A stretch of 64,000 nt of DNA from Eubacteriaceae bacterium (GTDB lineage: Bacteria > Bacillota > Clostridia > Lachnospirales > Lachnospiraceae): contig CAJTFB010000018.1 in the NCBI GenBank assembly GCA_910575665.1, positions 26,485 through 90,484 of the forward strand. Reading direction: 5' to 3'. The notes under the pieces are model-generated. The model made no database searches. It saw nothing but the letters and a program-made list of their open reading frames with translations, and was not told the origin of the DNA. A program made the position numbers and the translations under genes. The first letter of the stretch is position 1. The number at the start of each line of letters is the position of its first letter. Shown one piece after another: positions 54,247 to 63,540 of the stretch.

Positions 54247-55158
54247 TCACATCCCCACGATCTTCACATACTGCGGAAGTCCTCCCTTCCGCAGCGCCTT
54301 TGTATACTCTTTTTTCTTGCTCTTCGGCACCCGGATCACCAGGTCCTTCCTCGCCTTCCCGAAGATTCCCTTCCCCCACTTTTTAATCCGGGTAGAGCGG
54401 ATGGTGACTTTTTTCAGCTTTCCTTTTTCCGGCGAAAAGGCAAAAAAGGCATGCTCTCCGATCTCCGTCACGCTGTCAGGGATCGTAGCCGTTCTGAGAC
54501 CGCTTCGTGAAAACATACTTTTACTGATGGTCTTTACCCCCGCCTCGATCCGCACGCTTTTTAAGTCATCACAGCCGCAAAAGGCATAACTCCCGAAAGA
54601 TGTGCCGGCAGGAATGGTAACATGTTTCAATTTAGTTCCGGAAAATGCTCCGCTTCCAACCTTTTTTACGTATTTCAGGGACACAGATTCGATGCCTGAT
54701 CCATCAAAGGCATCTTCTCCGATCTTTTTCAGGGTGGAGGGGAAGCTGATCTTTTTTAAATGGGAGGTCTGCCAGAAAGCTGAATATCCGATCGAGACCA
54801 ATCCCTCCGGCAGCACCACCTCCTTCATATTCTGGAAATTATTAAAAGTCATTTTCCCAATATAGGTTATGCCCTTTTTAAACACGACCTTTTGGGTTTT
54901 CCAATACCTTTCATTTCCTCTCCAATCCATGCTTACCCCGTGCTGGCCGCCGTCCTCCATCCGCCCTTTACAGTCGATGGTGACCGTTTTTGTGTGTGTA
55001 TCATAGTACCATCTGGTATTGCCCTCAAAGGTTCCACTGTGCACTTTCGCACTGCTGCTATTGGTGCACAGCAGCATAACAGCCAGAACAGTGATAATAA
55101 GGCAGCATGCCCGCTTCAGGATTCTTATATTTCCCAGGCTGGTCACATTATCCATCAT
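54247..55158 (-). CDS. Secreted BspA-type leucine-rich-repeat protein, copy 1 (3'-most)
   Basis: A 303-residue protein with a signal peptide (LKRACCLIITVLAVMLLC, cleavage near SSA-K). A ~65-residue N-terminal part (HSGTFEGNTRWYYDTHTKTV) comes before ~6 LRR_5 repeats such as LVSIGYSAFWQTSHLKKISF and IGEHAFFAF. The C-terminal cap ends YVKIVGM. LRR_5 proteins of this kind mediate adhesion or protein binding at cell surfaces. No sortase or lipid anchor is seen, so it is probably released or held by partners. Last gene of the subtilase-LRR operon. Confidence 0.85.
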   Translation of the reverse strand: MMDNVTSLGNIRILKRACCLIITVLAVMLLCTNSSSAKVHSGTFEGNTRWYYDTHTKTVTIDCKGRMEDGGQHGVSMDWRGNERYWKTQKVVFKKGITYIGKMTFNNFQNMKEVVLPEGLVSIGYSAFWQTSHLKKISFPSTLKKIGEDAFDGSGIESVSLKYVKKVGSGAFSGTKLKHVTIPAGTSFGSYAFCGCDDLKSVRIEAGVKTISKSMFSRSGLRTATIPDSVTEIGEHAFFAFSPEKGKLKKVTIRSTRIKKWGKGIFGKARKDLVIRVPKSKKKEYTKALRKGGLPQYVKIVGM

Positions 55159-55216
55159 AAAATTCCCCCTTCTTTCAATATTCCGAACATCTTATTATCC
55201 ACATCACACCAGAAAT

Positions 55217-56128
55217 CTACATCCCCACGATTTTCACATACTGCGGAAGTCCTCCCTTCCGCAGCGCCTTCGAATACTCTTTTTTCTTTCTCTTCGGCAC
55301 CCGGATCACCAGGTCCTTCCTCGCCTTCCCGAAGATTCCCTTCCCCCACTTTTTAATTCGTGTGGAGCGGATGGTGACCTTCTTCAACTTTCCCTCTTCC
55401 GGCGAAAAGGCAAAAAAGGCATGCTCTCCGATCTCCGTCACGCTGGCGGGGATCGTAACCGTTTTAAACCCGCACTGGGAAAACATACCACTACTAAGGA
55501 TTTTTACCCCCTCCTCGATCCGCACGCTTTTTAAATCTGTACAGGATGAAAAGGCATAGCTCCCGAAAGATGTGCCGGCAGGAATGGTAACATGTTTCAA
55601 TTTAGTTCCGGAAAATGCTCCGCTTCCAACCTTTTTTACATGCTTCAAGGACACGGATTGGATGCCCGATCCATCAAAGGCATCACCTCCGATTTTTTTC
55701 AGTGAAGAGGGAAAACGAATTTTTTTCAACTTTGGGGTGTTCCAGAAAACAGAAGATCTAATGGAGATCAGTCCTTCCGGCAGCAACACCTCCCTCATCT
55801 TTCGGAAATTATCAAAAGTTCCTCCCCCGATGCAGGTAATTCCCTTTTTAAACACCACCCGTTCTGCCTTCCAATACCATTTTCCCCAACCAATAGTTGG
55901 TCCATGGCCACTGAAATTATCCTCCATCCGCCCTTTACAGTCGATGGTGACTGTTTTTGTGCGTGTATCATAGTACCATCTGGTATTGCCCTCAAAGGTT
56001 CCACTGTGCACTTTCGCACTGCTACTACTGTGATTGCAAAGCAACATGACAGCCAGGGCGGAGATGACGAGGCAGCATGCCCGTTTCAGAATGTTGGTAT
56101 TTCTCCAGCTGGTCACAATATCCTTCAT
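55217..56128 (-). CDS. Secreted BspA-type leucine-rich-repeat protein, copy 2
   Basis: A 303-residue paralogue with the same signal peptide and C-terminal cap (ends YVKIVGM as copy 1). The stretch after the N-terminal domain differs most from the others (NFSGHGPTIGWGKWYW; ISIRSSVFWNTPKLKKIRF). Its middle repeats (SCTDLKSVRIEEGVK, GMFSQCGFKTVTIPASV) match copy 3 instead. Its ATG at 56128 has AAGGGGG upstream. Confidence 0.85.
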   Translation of the reverse strand: MKDIVTSWRNTNILKRACCLVISALAVMLLCNHSSSSAKVHSGTFEGNTRWYYDTRTKTVTIDCKGRMEDNFSGHGPTIGWGKWYWKAERVVFKKGITCIGGGTFDNFRKMREVLLPEGLISIRSSVFWNTPKLKKIRFPSSLKKIGGDAFDGSGIQSVSLKHVKKVGSGAFSGTKLKHVTIPAGTSFGSYAFSSCTDLKSVRIEEGVKILSSGMFSQCGFKTVTIPASVTEIGEHAFFAFSPEEGKLKKVTIRSTRIKKWGKGIFGKARKDLVIRVPKRKKKEYSKALRKGGLPQYVKIVGM

Positions 56129-56186
56129 AAAATTCCCCCTTCTTTCAATATTCCGAACATCTTATTATCCACATTTCACCAGAAAT

Positions 56187-57101
56187 CTACATCCCCTCGA
56201 TCTTCACATACTTCGGGAGCCCTCCCTTCCGTAGCGCCTTTGTATACTCTTTCTGTTTGCTCTTCGGCACCCGGATTACCAGGTCCTTCCTCGCCTTCCC
56301 AAAGATCTCCTTCCCCCATTTTTTAATCCGGGTAGAGCGGATGGTGACTTTTTTCAGCTTTCCTTTTTCCGGTGAAAACGCAAAAAAGGCATGCTCTCCT
56401 ATTTCTGTCACACTGGCGGGGATGGTAACCGTTTTAAATCCACACTGGGAAAACATACCACTACTAAGAGTTTTTACCCCCTCCTCGATCCGCACGCTTT
56501 TTAAATTTGTACAGGATGAAAAGGCATAGCTCCCAAAGGATGTTCTGGCAGGGATAGTAACATGTTTCAATTTTGTTCCAGAAAATGCTCCGCTTCCAAC
56601 CTTTTTTACGTGTCTTAAGGACACGGAAGCGATTCCTGATACATAAAAGGCATGTTCTCCGATCTTTTTCAGGGTGGTAGGAAAGTTGATTTTTTTTAAA
56701 TGATAGGTCTGCCAGAAGGCTGAATATCCGATTGATACCAGTCCTTCCGGCAGTACCACTTCCTTTATATTCTGGAAATTATGAAAGGCAAAATCTCCAA
56801 TATAGGTGATTCCCTCTTTAAACACTACTTTTTGAGCTTTCCAATACCTTTCATTTCCTCCCCAGTCCATAGATACCCCATGCTGGCCACCGTCCTCCAT
56901 CCGCCCTTTACAGTCGATGGTGACTGTCTTCGTCCGGGTGTCATAATACCATCTGGTATTCCCCTCAAAGGTTCCGCTGTGTACCTTCGCGCTGCCGCTG
57001 CTGTAGGTGTACAGCAGCATAACAGCCAGGGCGGAGATGACGAGGCAGCATGCCCGTTTCAGGATTCTTATATTGCTCAGACTGCCCACAATATCCTTCA
57101 T
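56187..57101 (-). CDS. Secreted BspA-type leucine-rich-repeat protein, copy 3
   Basis: A 304-residue paralogue. The N-terminal half resembles copies 1 and 4 (DGGQHGVSMDWGGNERYW; VSIGYSAFWQTYHLKKINF). The centre resembles copy 2 (GMFSQCGFKTVTIPASV). The C-terminal cap resembles copy 4 (PKYVKIEGM). It is a mosaic of its neighbours. Confidence 0.85.
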   Translation of the reverse strand: MKDIVGSLSNIRILKRACCLVISALAVMLLYTYSSGSAKVHSGTFEGNTRWYYDTRTKTVTIDCKGRMEDGGQHGVSMDWGGNERYWKAQKVVFKEGITYIGDFAFHNFQNIKEVVLPEGLVSIGYSAFWQTYHLKKINFPTTLKKIGEHAFYVSGIASVSLRHVKKVGSGAFSGTKLKHVTIPARTSFGSYAFSSCTNLKSVRIEEGVKTLSSGMFSQCGFKTVTIPASVTEIGEHAFFAFSPEKGKLKKVTIRSTRIKKWGKEIFGKARKDLVIRVPKSKQKEYTKALRKGGLPKYVKIEGM

Positions 57102-57150
57102 AATACTTCTCCCTTCTTTTCATGTCTTCTTCTATCACAAAACCAGAATA

Positions 57151-58038
57151 TCACATCCCCTCGATCTTCACATACTTCGGGAGCCCTCCCTTCCGTAGCG
57201 CCTTTGTATACTCATTCTGTTTGCTCTTCGGCACCCGGATTACCAGGTCCTTCCTCGCCTTCCCAAAGATTCCCTTCCCCCACTTTTTAATCCGGGTGGA
57301 GCGGATGGTAACCTTCTTCAGCTTTCCCTTTTCCGGCGAAAAGGCATAAAAGGCATCCTGACCAATCTCCGTGACGCTGGCAGGGATGATAACCGTTTTA
57401 AGACCACTTACTGCAAACATACTGTGGCTGATAGTCTTTACCCCCGCCTCGATCCGCACACTTTTTAATTCATCACAGCCGCAAAAAGCATAACTCCCGA
57501 AAGATGTGCCGGCAGGAATGGTAACATGTTTCAATTGAGTTCCGGAAAATGCTCCGCTTCCAACCTTTTTTACGTGTTTCAGGGACACAGATTCGATTCC
57601 CGATCCATCAAAGGCATTTTCTCCAATCTTTTTCAGGGTGGTAGGAAAGCGGATCTTTTTTAAATGATATGTCTTCCAGAAGGCTGAATATCCGATGGAG
57701 ACCAATCCCTCCGGCAGCACCACCTCCTTCATATTCTGGAAATTATCAAAAGCAAAATCTCCAATGTAGGTGATCCCCTTTTTAAACACCACTTTTTGAG
57801 TTTTCCAATACCTTTCATTTCCTCCCCAGTCCATAGATACCCCGTGCTGCCCACCGTCCTCCATCCGCCCTTTACAGTCGATGGTGACCGTCTTCGACCG
57901 AGTGTCATAGTACCATCTGGTATTGCCCTCAAAGGTTCCACTGTGTACCTTGGCGCTGCCGCTGCTGTAGGTGTACAGCAACATGACAGCCAGGGCGGCG
58001 ATGACGAGGCAACATGCCCGCTTCAGGATTCTTACCAT
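57151..58038 (-). CDS. Secreted BspA-type leucine-rich-repeat protein, copy 4 (operon-proximal)
   Basis: A 295-residue paralogue whose N-terminus is shorter (MVRILKRACCLVIAALAVML). Its ATG lies 2 bp after the subtilase stop, with the ribosome site GGGAGGGG inside the subtilase end, so the two are translationally coupled. LRR_5 repeats and cap as in the other copies; the central CGCDELKSVRIEAGVKTIS segment matches copy 1. Confidence 0.85.
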   Translation of the reverse strand: MVRILKRACCLVIAALAVMLLYTYSSGSAKVHSGTFEGNTRWYYDTRSKTVTIDCKGRMEDGGQHGVSMDWGGNERYWKTQKVVFKKGITYIGDFAFDNFQNMKEVVLPEGLVSIGYSAFWKTYHLKKIRFPTTLKKIGENAFDGSGIESVSLKHVKKVGSGAFSGTQLKHVTIPAGTSFGSYAFCGCDELKSVRIEAGVKTISHSMFAVSGLKTVIIPASVTEIGQDAFYAFSPEKGKLKKVTIRSTRIKKWGKGIFGKARKDLVIRVPKSKQNEYTKALRKGGLPKYVKIEGM

Positions 58039-58040
58039 AT

Positions 58041-61000
58041 CTACCCCTCCCTTTTATATGATACGATTTTTGACATAAATCCTCTGATATTTCCAATGAC
58101 CGTTCCGTAAATAGACAGAGGCCTGTAACCCTCCTTGCTGATCACAAGGGTATAGGCTCCTGCACTCAGAAAACCAGTGGAGAAATATCCCCTTTCATCC
58201 GTCTTCACAGAGTGTACCGGAGCATTATGATAACATTCTACACCTTCATAGATCCGTACCTCTGCCCCCGACAGGGGACGTCCTGTTGACCCGTCATATA
58301 AATAGGCGTCCAGATATCCCTCGCCAAACCACTCCTCATCGATTAGCTCAACCGTAGTATTTTTATACAGATCCATAACGGGAGTTATGGTGACAGACTG
58401 GTTCACAACGGTATACTCTTCGCCTTTCTCATAGGTGACGTCATATCTGCCGGCGGGCACCTCGATCTGATAGGCGCCGTCTATTTTGGATTTTGTCTTG
58501 TACACATCTCCGGTGTCTTGCGACCGGAAGCGGATATTCACTCCCCCTAGTCCGGGCATATTCTCTTTAGAAGCCGATCCCACAGTATAATCAAAATAGA
58601 CCACCTTACCCTTGACCAGACAATCCGTAGACATCTCATATTCCCTCAGATCGCACAGCTTCATTTCCTCCTCTTCATCAAGCTCTCCGGTATCCTCCAG
58701 CGCGTGATATCGCATCTTTCTGCCGATCTCATCGTATAAGACACCTTCCTCGATGGTACAGATGGTGTTGGATCCCTGAGGTTTGGCATTCTCCACCTGA
58801 CACTCCAGATCTTCCGGCAGTAAAAGGAATATACTGTCTCCTTTGGGCAGCAGATCCAGGATGGTTTTGCCCCCCACTTTCACCTTGAGCGTAGAATTCT
58901 TATCCATGCCCATTTTCCGATCCTGCTTGATCTTGAGCAGTCCGCACTTTTTTAACCGATCCTTTAGCTGTTCCTGATCCACATATGTTAGATATTTCTC
59001 CATATCTTTGGATATCCTGCCCGTGATCTTCACTTCCTTTTCGTAACAATTCGCAAAATCTTTTAAGGCATACCCCTCTTCTAGATATTCTATCTTGGGA
59101 ATTTTTACTTTTTTGCCCTCTTTGTCTTTCACCGTGACAAACATCTCTTTCAACTTGCCAAATTTCTTTTTGGGACAAAAAGCCTCTACTGCCGTGCTGT
59201 AATTCTCATAACCCGCCAGCCCCTTTTCCGGATCTACCTCTATCTTTTTTATCGCCGCTTTGGTAGCCGCCTTAGCAGACTGGTACCGGAGTTTTCTGCT
59301 CTCCGTATTGTCGGCGTACCACTCTCCCTTTTTATTTTCGCCATGGGAATATCTCTTCCACTTCACCTTCCCGGCGATCGCCTTATCTTTATTTTGCGAC
59401 TTCTTCTTAGTGACAACCTTTTCCAGACCAAAACTGCTGTGGGAGAAGGTATCCCCCAGGGTATGCAGCGCCATTCCATAGATCAGCAGGCTCCGGCAGT
59501 CCTTAGGAACCGAGCTGCCTTTTTTCCCACAATACTCGTTGATCTTTTCCCATCTCTGGCTTCCCACCTTGTCCCTGTCCCGGAAAGCTTTTTTAATTCC
59601 CTTCAGGGTACTTTCCACTGCTGGATATGAACTTTCTGTGCGGATATCTTTGATCTCTCCCTGGCGCCGCATACCGTCCGCCAGCTCCAGCAGCGTGCGG
59701 AAGCTGGTCATATAATTGGATCTCGGCGTCTTTCCGCTGGAGCCGTCGGTCCTCTCTACCCCGCCATAAAAACCGTGGAACCAGGGATGGTCCCGCATAC
59801 CGTAACAATCTGGGTTAAGTCTTTCATTATCCACAAAAGACATCCCATCTTGTAATACTTGAACATACTTTGTACCGTTTGTCCATATTTTTTTGTATTT
59901 TTTACTTACAAATTTCTGATGTTCTCTCCAATCCCAGCTCCCATGGAGCTTTTCCATCTCCTCCTCAGTTTCCACCTCTGTCTCGTTATCGATAGTTTCC
60001 GCCACTTCTTCCTTAACCTTCTCTGGATTCCTGTTCCTGGAGATCCGGTCTAACAGACCGGGGTCATTCCGAACCTGTTTCTCAAACTCCTCATAAGACT
60101 CCAGCGCGAAGCGGCAATCGATGAGACCGTATCCCCCCTCTGTCTCCAGGCGCTGATTGGCAGACACGTCGATCAGACCGCGGATAAACGCCGCATCCTT
60201 TGTGGTATCCTGCTGCCATAGGATACTCGCCAGCCCTGTCACATGAGGGACCGCCATGCTGCTGCCGGAGAAGACCTGCATGCTGTCAAATACACCGCGG
60301 GACACAATGAAATCTCCGGGGGCAGATACTTCTGACCTGACGCCGGCGGATTCTCCCATGCTGTTCACCATGCCCACAGCCATAACCTCCGGGTATGCCG
60401 CCGGATAGTCCACCTTCTCGTCCTCTCCCACTGCAGCGATGATCAGCATTCCGCTCTCTGCTGCTTTTTTGATCGCCCTGTGCAGCTTCTCGGAATCCTT
60501 GTCCATGCCCAGGCTCAGGCTGAGTATATCCGTCTCATTTTCGATCGCCCACTCGATGCCTTCCACTACCCGGTCTACGGTGGTCTCATTTTCCTCGTCC
60601 AATACTTTTCCCGAAAACAATTCGATATTGGGGTTCACACCCTCTGTCCATTCATACCCGCTGTCCAGCAGGTCTCCCATGGAAACCTTCCCTGCCTTCC
60701 CCGCATCAATGGTCTCTTCGTCATCATCGTCTTCCTCGTCGTCGGGTTCACTGTAATATGTATAGGTTCCAAAATCCTCATTCCCGCTGCCGCTGTCTTC
60801 GTCATAGGCCGCATTTGGATCGGAGGCCAGTATTTCGGCGATAGCTGTTCCGTGGCCGCTGCCATCTTCAAAGAGACAGCTCATCTCATCCTGCCCCTCG
60901 ACAAAATTCCTCCGCTGTACAACCTCAACTTCATCACTGTAGTTAATGCCAGAGTCTAACATAGTAACCCGGATCTTTCTGTCGGCTTTTCCTTTTGCCG

Positions 61001-62033
61001 CCTGCACCACCGGATCCTTGGCGTGGATCATATCCATATTCCAGTCCCGGTTCTCCACCTGGATAAACTGGATATCATCTTCGGAAACCTCTTCTTCCGG
61101 CTCATCCGTCACAGACGGCGTCACTGCGGGCTCTGGTGTGGCTGTCGCTATGGGCGCTTCCGTGGCAGGAACCGCGGTGGCATTAGCTGTCGGTGTCGGC
61201 TCCGGCGTGTCTTCCGGTTTTACATCCTCTCCTTCTGTCCCCTGTTCGCCGGCAAATATTCTGACATCGTGGATGCCGCTGAAAGATTCTGTGTCATAGG
61301 TGACCTCAAAGCCGAATGCAGCCCGTTCCCCCGCTTCAAGAACTCCATTGTACCCACTGTTTTTCACATGAAACGTACTGCCGCATTCCTCTGTCACCTC
61401 TGCGTTCCATATATTTACTATTCTGCCTTCCATCTCAAAGGAGAGGGACCAGTCTCGGATGGTCTTTCCACTCTGATTTGTTATGGTGCCCTCCATGATC
61501 TTGTGGCCGGCCCAGCTCCCGGTCTCTTTAAAAGTTATGTCTGCCCGGCTGGTACTTAGGATCTTTCCGGGAACCAGCTTAAGAGAGACAAGATCACCAA
61601 AACTCCCCCCTGTCACTTTGAATCCGAAAACCGCCTTTTCCCCGGAGGGAATCACCATGTTGTGCTGTTCCGATTCAAAGACCACTTCCTGCTTTCCAAT
61701 CTTCTTATGTGTGGCATTCCACGAGTTCTCGATATCTCCCTCCCGCAGCACCGCCGCTACGGACCAGTTTCTAAGTTCATCCTCTCCCGTGTTCCGTACC
61801 GTGACCTCCGCCACATAACCGCCTTCCCAGGCGGAAGACGGAGACACCTCCAGCCGGTAACCGGACTCTTTGCCTTCCCATGTCTTCCTATTGATAGTCT
61901 GGCTGTCTGCCCTGCTCGCCGGCGCCGGTACGACAGAACTCATAACCAGACACAGGATCAATAACAGTGACATAACTCTTGCCCTGGATGCATTTCCCCA
62001 TCCCTTCGTCTTCCTTTTCCCTGATGTGTACAT
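58041..62033 (-). CDS. Giant secreted modular subtilase-like protein (CBM2-like x2, S8, PLC-like helical domain, carboxypeptidase-regulatory x2)
   Basis: 1330 residues from the ATG at 62033 (AAGGAGAG upstream, long spacing). Order: signal peptide (VMSLLLILCLVMSSVVPAPA); two CBM2-like beta domains (~51-153 and ~164-262, each with W..NxW and GFxVT); a Pro/Thr/Ala linker; a subtilase domain with Asp360 (VTMLDSG), His394 (DGSGHGT) and Ser592 (FSGSSMAVPH). The usual oxyanion Asn is Glu537 (AAVGEDE). Then a helical domain with ALHTLGDTFSHSSFG (His857, Asp861, His865) like DUF6765/zinc-phospholipase-C proteins, and two beta-sandwich regulatory domains. Heads the operon with the four LRR genes. Confidence 0.8.
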   Translation of the reverse strand: MYTSGKRKTKGWGNASRARVMSLLLILCLVMSSVVPAPASRADSQTINRKTWEGKESGYRLEVSPSSAWEGGYVAEVTVRNTGEDELRNWSVAAVLREGDIENSWNATHKKIGKQEVVFESEQHNMVIPSGEKAVFGFKVTGGSFGDLVSLKLVPGKILSTSRADITFKETGSWAGHKIMEGTITNQSGKTIRDWSLSFEMEGRIVNIWNAEVTEECGSTFHVKNSGYNGVLEAGERAAFGFEVTYDTESFSGIHDVRIFAGEQGTEGEDVKPEDTPEPTPTANATAVPATEAPIATATPEPAVTPSVTDEPEEEVSEDDIQFIQVENRDWNMDMIHAKDPVVQAAKGKADRKIRVTMLDSGINYSDEVEVVQRRNFVEGQDEMSCLFEDGSGHGTAIAEILASDPNAAYDEDSGSGNEDFGTYTYYSEPDDEEDDDDEETIDAGKAGKVSMGDLLDSGYEWTEGVNPNIELFSGKVLDEENETTVDRVVEGIEWAIENETDILSLSLGMDKDSEKLHRAIKKAAESGMLIIAAVGEDEKVDYPAAYPEVMAVGMVNSMGESAGVRSEVSAPGDFIVSRGVFDSMQVFSGSSMAVPHVTGLASILWQQDTTKDAAFIRGLIDVSANQRLETEGGYGLIDCRFALESYEEFEKQVRNDPGLLDRISRNRNPEKVKEEVAETIDNETEVETEEEMEKLHGSWDWREHQKFVSKKYKKIWTNGTKYVQVLQDGMSFVDNERLNPDCYGMRDHPWFHGFYGGVERTDGSSGKTPRSNYMTSFRTLLELADGMRRQGEIKDIRTESSYPAVESTLKGIKKAFRDRDKVGSQRWEKINEYCGKKGSSVPKDCRSLLIYGMALHTLGDTFSHSSFGLEKVVTKKKSQNKDKAIAGKVKWKRYSHGENKKGEWYADNTESRKLRYQSAKAATKAAIKKIEVDPEKGLAGYENYSTAVEAFCPKKKFGKLKEMFVTVKDKEGKKVKIPKIEYLEEGYALKDFANCYEKEVKITGRISKDMEKYLTYVDQEQLKDRLKKCGLLKIKQDRKMGMDKNSTLKVKVGGKTILDLLPKGDSIFLLLPEDLECQVENAKPQGSNTICTIEEGVLYDEIGRKMRYHALEDTGELDEEEEMKLCDLREYEMSTDCLVKGKVVYFDYTVGSASKENMPGLGGVNIRFRSQDTGDVYKTKSKIDGAYQIEVPAGRYDVTYEKGEEYTVVNQSVTITPVMDLYKNTTVELIDEEWFGEGYLDAYLYDGSTGRPLSGAEVRIYEGVECYHNAPVHSVKTDERGYFSTGFLSAGAYTLVISKEGYRPLSIYGTVIGNIRGFMSKIVSYKREG

Positions 62034-62119
62034 TTTTTTCAATTCTCTCCTTATATTTACAATTTTTGAGTGTATCATCTGCAACATATCACAAAACAAC
62101 TCCCATTTCAACCCCTGGT

Positions 62120-62280
62120 GCGCGAATGCTGTGATTTCGTGTCTGAAATTTCGGCCTGTTTCCGCAACATTTCTATAAAAATCGTCGCAAACCACGGAAA
62201 AACGTTACATTTATGTATTTACATAAAATTACAGTTTCCCTTGTCAAGTGATTTCAGACACGAAATCACACAGTTCGCGC
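62120..62280. repeat. 30-bp inverted repeat upstream of the subtilase gene and trpS
   Basis: GCGCGAATGCTGTGATTTCG, continuing to 62149, is matched at 62251-62280 by its complement with three mismatches clustered at one site. The arms are ~100 bp apart. It lies in the non-coding space between the divergent subtilase and trpS genes, partly over the subtilase leader. Confidence 0.8.
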
Positions 62281-62331
62281 ATCGCCACCCCGGCGAATTG
62301 AAGGAGATCGCAGGAGAATTCTTTCCTTCGG

Positions 62332-62360
62332 TTGACTTTTCGCCGGAAAACCGATAAAAT
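62332..62360 (+). promoter_or_regulatory. Promoter of trpS
   Basis: TTGACT (62332-62337), a 17-bp spacer and TAAAAT (62355-62360). A small hairpin CTAGTG/CACTAG lies in the leader before AGGAAAGG. No T-box was seen. Confidence 0.65.
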
Positions 62361-62414
62361 TGTCATTGAAATGTATCTAGTGGTCAGCACACTAGCAGGA
62401 AAGGATTAACATAT

Positions 62415-63458
62415 ATGAAGAAAATAATTTTGACTGGCGACCGGCCCACCGGAAGACTTCATGTGGGACACTACGTAGGATCTCTGAGACGGCGGGTAGA
62501 GCTCCAGAACTCTGGAGAATTCGATGACATATACATCATGATCGCAGACGCTCAGGCGCTTACGGATAACTTTGACAACCCGGATAAGGTCCGCAGCAAT
62601 ATCTCGGAGGTAGCTCTGGATTATATGTCCTGTGGCCTAGACCCGGAAAAATCCACCCTTTTGGTTCAGTCCTACATCTCTGAACTGACAGAGCTCACCT
62701 TTTACTATATGAATCTCGTGACGGTTTCCCGTCTAAAACGAAACCCCACGGTAAAGACAGAAATCAGCATGCGCGGTTTCCACACCAGTATCCCGGTGGG
62801 CTTTTTTACCTATCCCATCAGCCAGGCGGCGGATATCACTGCCTTCAAGGCGACCACCGTTCCCGTGGGAGACGATCAGCTGCCTATGCTGGAGCAGGCG
62901 AGGGAGATCGTCCGCAGCTTTAATTCCACCTATGATGAGGTTTTGGTGGAGCCCAAAGCCCTTCTTCCCGACAACGAAGCGTGTATGCGCCTTCCGGGCA
63001 CAGACGGCAAGGCCAAAATGAGCAAATCCCTGGACAACTGCATCTATCTCTCAGACACCCCGGAGGATATTCGCAAAAAGGTAATGAGCATGTACACCGA
63101 TCCCGACCATATCCGCTTGGAAGATCCCGGAAAATTGGAGGGTAATTGTGTATTTACGTATCTGGACGCCTTCTGCCGGGAGGAACATTTTGAACACCAT
63201 TTACCGGAGTATGCATCTCTGGAGGAACTGAAATCCCACTACACGAGAGGCGGTTTGGGGGATGTCAAAGTAAAGAAATTCCTCTATGCCGTTTTAATGG
63301 AGGAACTGGAACCAATCCAGGCGAGACGCCACGAGCTGGAAAAAGACATTCCTGCCGTGATGGAGATTCTTCACAAAGGAAGCCAGAAAGCCAGAGAGGT
63401 AGCCGCCCAGACTCTTTCCGAAGTAAAACACGCGATGAAAATCGATTATTTTGAATAA
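62415..63458 (+). CDS. trpS: Tryptophanyl-tRNA synthetase
   Basis: A 347-residue class Ic synthetase. The HIGH-type motif is [18 protein letters not shown], and the KMSKS loop is [15 protein letters not shown]. The TGDRPTG form is common in Clostridia and Lactobacilli, while Bacillus and E. coli have SGxx[23 protein letters not shown] is the tryptophan/ATP site. Transcribed from its own promoter; a bidirectional terminator follows. Confidence 0.97.
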   Translation: MKKIILTGDRPTGRLHVGHYVGSLRRRVELQNSGEFDDIYIMIADAQALTDNFDNPDKVRSNISEVALDYMSCGLDPEKSTLLVQSYISELTELTFYYMNLVTVSRLKRNPTVKTEISMRGFHTSIPVGFFTYPISQAADITAFKATTVPVGDDQLPMLEQAREIVRSFNSTYDEVLVEPKALLPDNEACMRLPGTDGKAKMSKSLDNCIYLSDTPEDIRKKVMSMYTDPDHIRLEDPGKLEGNCVFTYLDAFCREEHFEHHLPEYASLEELKSHYTRGGLGDVKVKKFLYAVLMEELEPIQARRHELEKDIPAVMEILHKGSQKAREVAAQTLSEVKHAMKIDYFE

Positions 63459-63469
63459 ATTTCCCAAAA

Positions 63470-63517
63470 AATTCCCGGTCCGACAGGTTTTATCATTTCT
63501 CTGTCAGACCGGGAATT
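63470..63517. terminator. Bidirectional terminator between trpS and trxA
   Basis: AATTCCCGGTCCGACAG and CTGTCAGACCGGGAATT (one mismatch) with a 14-nt loop. Confidence 0.9.
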
Positions 63518-63540
63518 TATACATTGTGCTGTCTTAATTT

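Larger units (their letters stand above)
54247..58038 (-). repeat. Four tandem copies of an LRR gene, period ~970 bp
   Basis: Gene ends are at 54247, 55217, 56187 and 57151, giving periods of 970, 970 and 964 bp. The spacers between copies 1-2 and 2-3 are nearly identical (AAAATTCCCCCTTCTTTC, then TTATTATCCACAT), so whole units including their 5' regions were duplicated. Confidence 0.9.

Noticed and set aside
55190..56175. Single TTATCCACA matches in the LRR spacers as DnaA boxes
   Set aside because: They are copies of one duplicated spacer and stand alone; not a cluster like 20395-20474.
62281..62414. T-box leader for trpS
   Set aside because: No GGTGGTACCGCG-like element or specifier stem is present; only a simple promoter and a small hairpin.
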